DNA of 7,523 nucleotides from Dehalococcoidales bacterium (lineage in GTDB: Bacteria; Chloroflexota; Dehalococcoidia; Dehalococcoidales; RBG-16-60-22): assembly GCA_026416775.1 (NCBI GenBank), contig JAOAEN010000059.1:1-7523 (forward strand), in the 5' to 3' direction. Within the stretch, counting starts at the first letter, position 1. Every line of letters starts with the position of its first letter. Both the position numbers and the translations under genes were made by a program. The notes under the pieces are model-generated. The model worked only from the letters and a program-made list of their open reading frames with translations, was not told the DNA's origin and did no database searches. Of the stretch, positions 5,788 to 7,523 are shown one piece after another.

Positions 5788-6885
5788 ATGGAGCGGGCAC
5801 GGATGGGCAGCAGAGCAATGATTCTCCAGAACTCTCCAATTGGGAAAATGTCTGGTGAGATCCTTGAGGCAAAGGCAGCTTTGAGCCTCGAGGAGCTCAT
5901 TTACGGCTTCCGCCTTTCGTCACTGAGTGAGGGCAAAAGCGAAAAGACGATTGCTATCGTTGAGGCTGCCGTGCGTTACCTCGAGGACTTTCTTGCCGGA
6001 GACGGTCTTAATGTTGATGTCACCAAAATCGGGGTTGATGAGCTCCGTGGCTTCAGTGTTTACCTCAGGGAGCGCCCTCGCTTTGCCCGACATCCTCTTA
6101 CCCGACCGCAGCCAGGCAGACTTTCAGGACATACGATAAACGGCTACATGCGGGCACTGCAGTCCTTCTGGGCATGGCTGGAAAGGGAAGGTTTTATCAA
6201 CAATAACCCCTTCCGCAAGCTCAAAATCCCCAAAGCACCAAAAAAGGTCATCCCCACATTTACCGAAGAGCAGCTCAAGAAGATCTTTGGCGTGATTGAC
6301 ACGGCTACGCCCACCGGTTTCCGGGACTACACCATTATCCTGACACTGCTTGACACCGGCATGAGATGCGGTGAGCTTATCGGGCTAAGACTTACCGATG
6401 TCAATCTGGAAAACCGTATCCTGAAGGTACGCGGTAAAGGCAACAGGGAAAGACTTGTCCCCATCGGCGCAAAGGTGCAGAAGGCAATCTGGAAATATGT
6501 CAGCCACCACCGACCCGAGCCAGCGCTTCCAAAATATGACCAGGTATTTCTCACAAGGGATGGCAGGCCGATTTCCAAGGACAGGCTTGAGGCGATCGTG
6601 GAGCGCTACGGAAGGAAAGCAAAGATAACCGGCCTGCGGGTAAGCCCGCATACATTCCGGCATACCATGGCAGTGATGTTTCTGAGGAATGGTGGGGATG
6701 TTTTCAGTCTGCAAAGAATACTGGGACACTCAAGCCTCGAGATGCTGCGGGGATATGTGAATCTGGCAATGTCAGATATCTCACGGGCACATCAGAAAAG
6801 CTCACCTGCCGACAACCTGGAGCTTACTCTAAGACTAAATCACATTATTAAGCCCACGAACTATCTCCCCAAAAAAATCTCATAA
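5788..6885 (+). CDS. Tyrosine recombinase/integrase, full length
   Basis: A 365-aa tyrosine recombinase with both domains. The N-terminal SAM-like core-binding domain spans about residues 32-135, beginning SLEELIYGFRL and including SGHTINGYMRALQSFWAWL. The catalytic domain spans about 155-340. Catalytic residues are R193 (TGMRCGE), K217 (GKGNRER), H288-x-x-R291 (HTFR), H314 (LGH) and Y323 (RGYVNL). Such enzymes integrate and excise mobile elements or resolve DNA multimers. The ATG at 5788 has AGGGGA immediately upstream with a short spacer. Internal ATGs at 5803 and 5848 are also possible, since homology to the first recombinase begins only at about residue 33. A -10-like AT-rich CCATATTATATTGG sits at 5761-5774, with no clear -35. 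It is followed by a non-coding stretch and another probable element gene, so it is likely the active integrase of an element extending to the right. Confidence 0.92.
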   Translation: MERARMGSRAMILQNSPIGKMSGEILEAKAALSLEELIYGFRLSSLSEGKSEKTIAIVEAAVRYLEDFLAGDGLNVDVTKIGVDELRGFSVYLRERPRFARHPLTRPQPGRLSGHTINGYMRALQSFWAWLEREGFINNNPFRKLKIPKAPKKVIPTFTEEQLKKIFGVIDTATPTGFRDYTIILTLLDTGMRCGELIGLRLTDVNLENRILKVRGKGNRERLVPIGAKVQKAIWKYVSHHRPEPALPKYDQVFLTRDGRPISKDRLEAIVERYGRKAKITGLRVSPHTFRHTMAVMFLRNGGDVFSLQRILGHSSLEMLRGYVNLAMSDISRAHQKSSPADNLELTLRLNHIIKPTNYLPKKIS

Positions 6886-7168
6886 GAAAGAGAAAAACTA
6901 GATCCAACTAGGTCCTCCTGAGCCGCTTCTTGCTTTCACTCCAGTGACCGTTCACCTTCTTGCATTTGTTTGTCCGGTCGGCGGTATGGGAGGAAAAATC
7001 ATGCTAGTTTTTCAAACATAACTTAATGACTTTTTGTTTCAGAATGAAGCTATAAAACGCAATGCACCTTAACAACTGAAGACGGCGGCAAAGCCCGAGC
7101 CTGAACGCCTGCCTCACGGTAGCCCCCACACAAGGGCAAAACACGGCACAGAGAAAGGAGAGGCAGGA
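6886..7168. other. Non-coding stretch after the second recombinase
   Basis: No convincing gene is found in these 283 bases. It holds a 10-bp near-perfect tandem repeat AACTAGATCC/AACTAGGTCC (6896-6915). It also holds a 10-bp inverted pair GAAAAACTAG (6892-6901) and CTAGTTTTTC (7004-7013), and an AT-rich segment (about 7000-7075) with a TATAAA box but no well-spaced -35. No hairpin with a T-run was found after the recombinase stop. It could contain the promoter of the next gene or a recombination site. Confidence 0.5.
6892..7013. repeat. 10-bp inverted repeat with overlapping tandem repeat
   Basis: GAAAAACTAG at 6892-6901 is the exact reverse complement of CTAGTTTTTC at 7004-7013, 102 bases apart. 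The left arm overlaps a tandem pair AACTAGATCC / AACTAGGTCC (6896-6915, one mismatch). Position directly behind a recombinase gene makes a recombinase binding array possible, but lengths are short enough for chance. Confidence 0.4.
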
Positions 7169-7523
7169 ATGACTACGGCAACACTTCCGACACCAGGACA
7201 AAGACCACAGTGGCAGTGCTCAAACTGTCATAGAATCTGGGCACTGACCGAAGGGCAGGGCATTTGCCCATGCTGCGGAAAACCAGCCCACCGCAAGCTC
7301 ATTGAATGGTCAAAGCCCCGCCCGATAAAGATTAGACCACCACGAAGGAAAAAGCAAGCCGTTACCGGCGACGGTTATGACGGGCTTACCGGCAGATGGC
7401 GGACCTACTACCTCATTGCCTCATGCTATGCCAGGCGGGCAATGCCACAGGACAGGGAAGACCTGCTCCACGACATCCTGCTGACCATCGCCAGAGCCGA
7501 GGAAGGTCATGACCCGTTTACCC
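7169..7523 (+). CDS. Zinc-ribbon protein with sigma-factor-like segment, 3' end outside the window
   Basis: An open frame of 118 codons runs off the right edge. The ATG at 7169 is preceded by AAAGGAG (7154-7160) with an eight-base spacer, a strong ribosome site. Residues 17-37 form a zinc ribbon: C17-x2-C20 (CSNC) and C33-x2-C36 (CPCCG). A basic proline-rich linker (about 49-64, RPIKIRPPRRKKQ) follows. Then comes a helical segment YYLIASCYARRAMPQDREDL from about residue 79, continuing LHDILLTIARAE. This resembles the start of sigma-70 region 2, with the family's acidic DxxDLLH/Q-type turn. The ribbon plus sigma-like region suggests a nucleic-acid-binding or transcription-related protein of the mobile element. 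This is inferred from pattern only; the family is not named with certainty. It reads in the same direction as the recombinase, 283 bases downstream. Confidence 0.75.
   Translation, partial: MTTATLPTPGQRPQWQCSNCHRIWALTEGQGICPCCGKPAHRKLIEWSKPRPIKIRPPRRKKQAVTGDGYDGLTGRWRTYYLIASCYARRAMPQDREDLLHDILLTIARAEEGHDPFT

Noticed and set aside
4141..6987. GGCGGTAT occurs in the tRNA-Val 3' part (4141-4148) and after the second recombinase (6980-6987), as if left and right att copies.
   Set aside because: Only eight bases match and the flanks differ, which is close to chance. In addition the recombinases lie on the 5' side of the tRNA, unlike the usual 3'-end integration layout.
6912..7003. Minus-strand frame with a basic tail (RTNKCKKVNGHWSESKKRLRRT).
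   Set aside because: It directly follows a stop codon, has no start codon of useful length and no ribosome site; at most a gene remnant.

Overview
The window most resembles a mid-to-high GC bacterium, probably a Chloroflexota member of the Dehalococcoidia type. That guess rests on gene content: a two-gene aconitase X beside a FAD oxidoreductase, a prenyltransferase-fold protein, and tyrosine recombinases followed by a zinc-ribbon/sigma-like protein. The taxonomic call is inference from general familiarity, not from a marker gene.

Left part (1-2879, + strand): a likely metabolic operon. It holds the 3' part of a FAD-dependent oxidoreductase, then the large (catalytic) and small (swivel) subunits of an aconitase X-type dehydratase, nine bases apart. 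The dehydratase and oxidoreductase could act in one pathway, but the substrate cannot be read from the sequence.

Middle part (2880-4252, - strand): a single gene for a 290-aa protein with four prenyltransferase/squalene-cyclase-type (alpha-alpha toroid) repeats. It is preceded by a clear promoter, a fluoride (crcB-motif) riboswitch and an intrinsic terminator that reuses the 3' strand of the riboswitch pseudoknot. So a fluoride-sensing RNA appears to switch on a toroid-fold protein, with no recognisable fluoride exporter next to it. This is the most striking observation in the window. Upstream is tRNA-Val (anticodon CAC) with its own promoter.

Right part (4253-7523): mobile-element territory. 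Two related tyrosine recombinases lie in the same orientation. The first has an intact catalytic core, but its homology to the second runs upstream of its only usable start codon and fades close to the tRNA promoter, so it looks 5'-truncated. Between them, on the opposite strand, is a small protein with a putative helix-turn-helix N-terminus and a C-terminal membrane segment; a tandem 11-bp repeat sits at its start. After the second recombinase comes a 283-base non-coding stretch with short repeats. A gene with an N-terminal zinc ribbon and a sigma-factor-like segment then runs off the right edge. The element evidently continues beyond the window.
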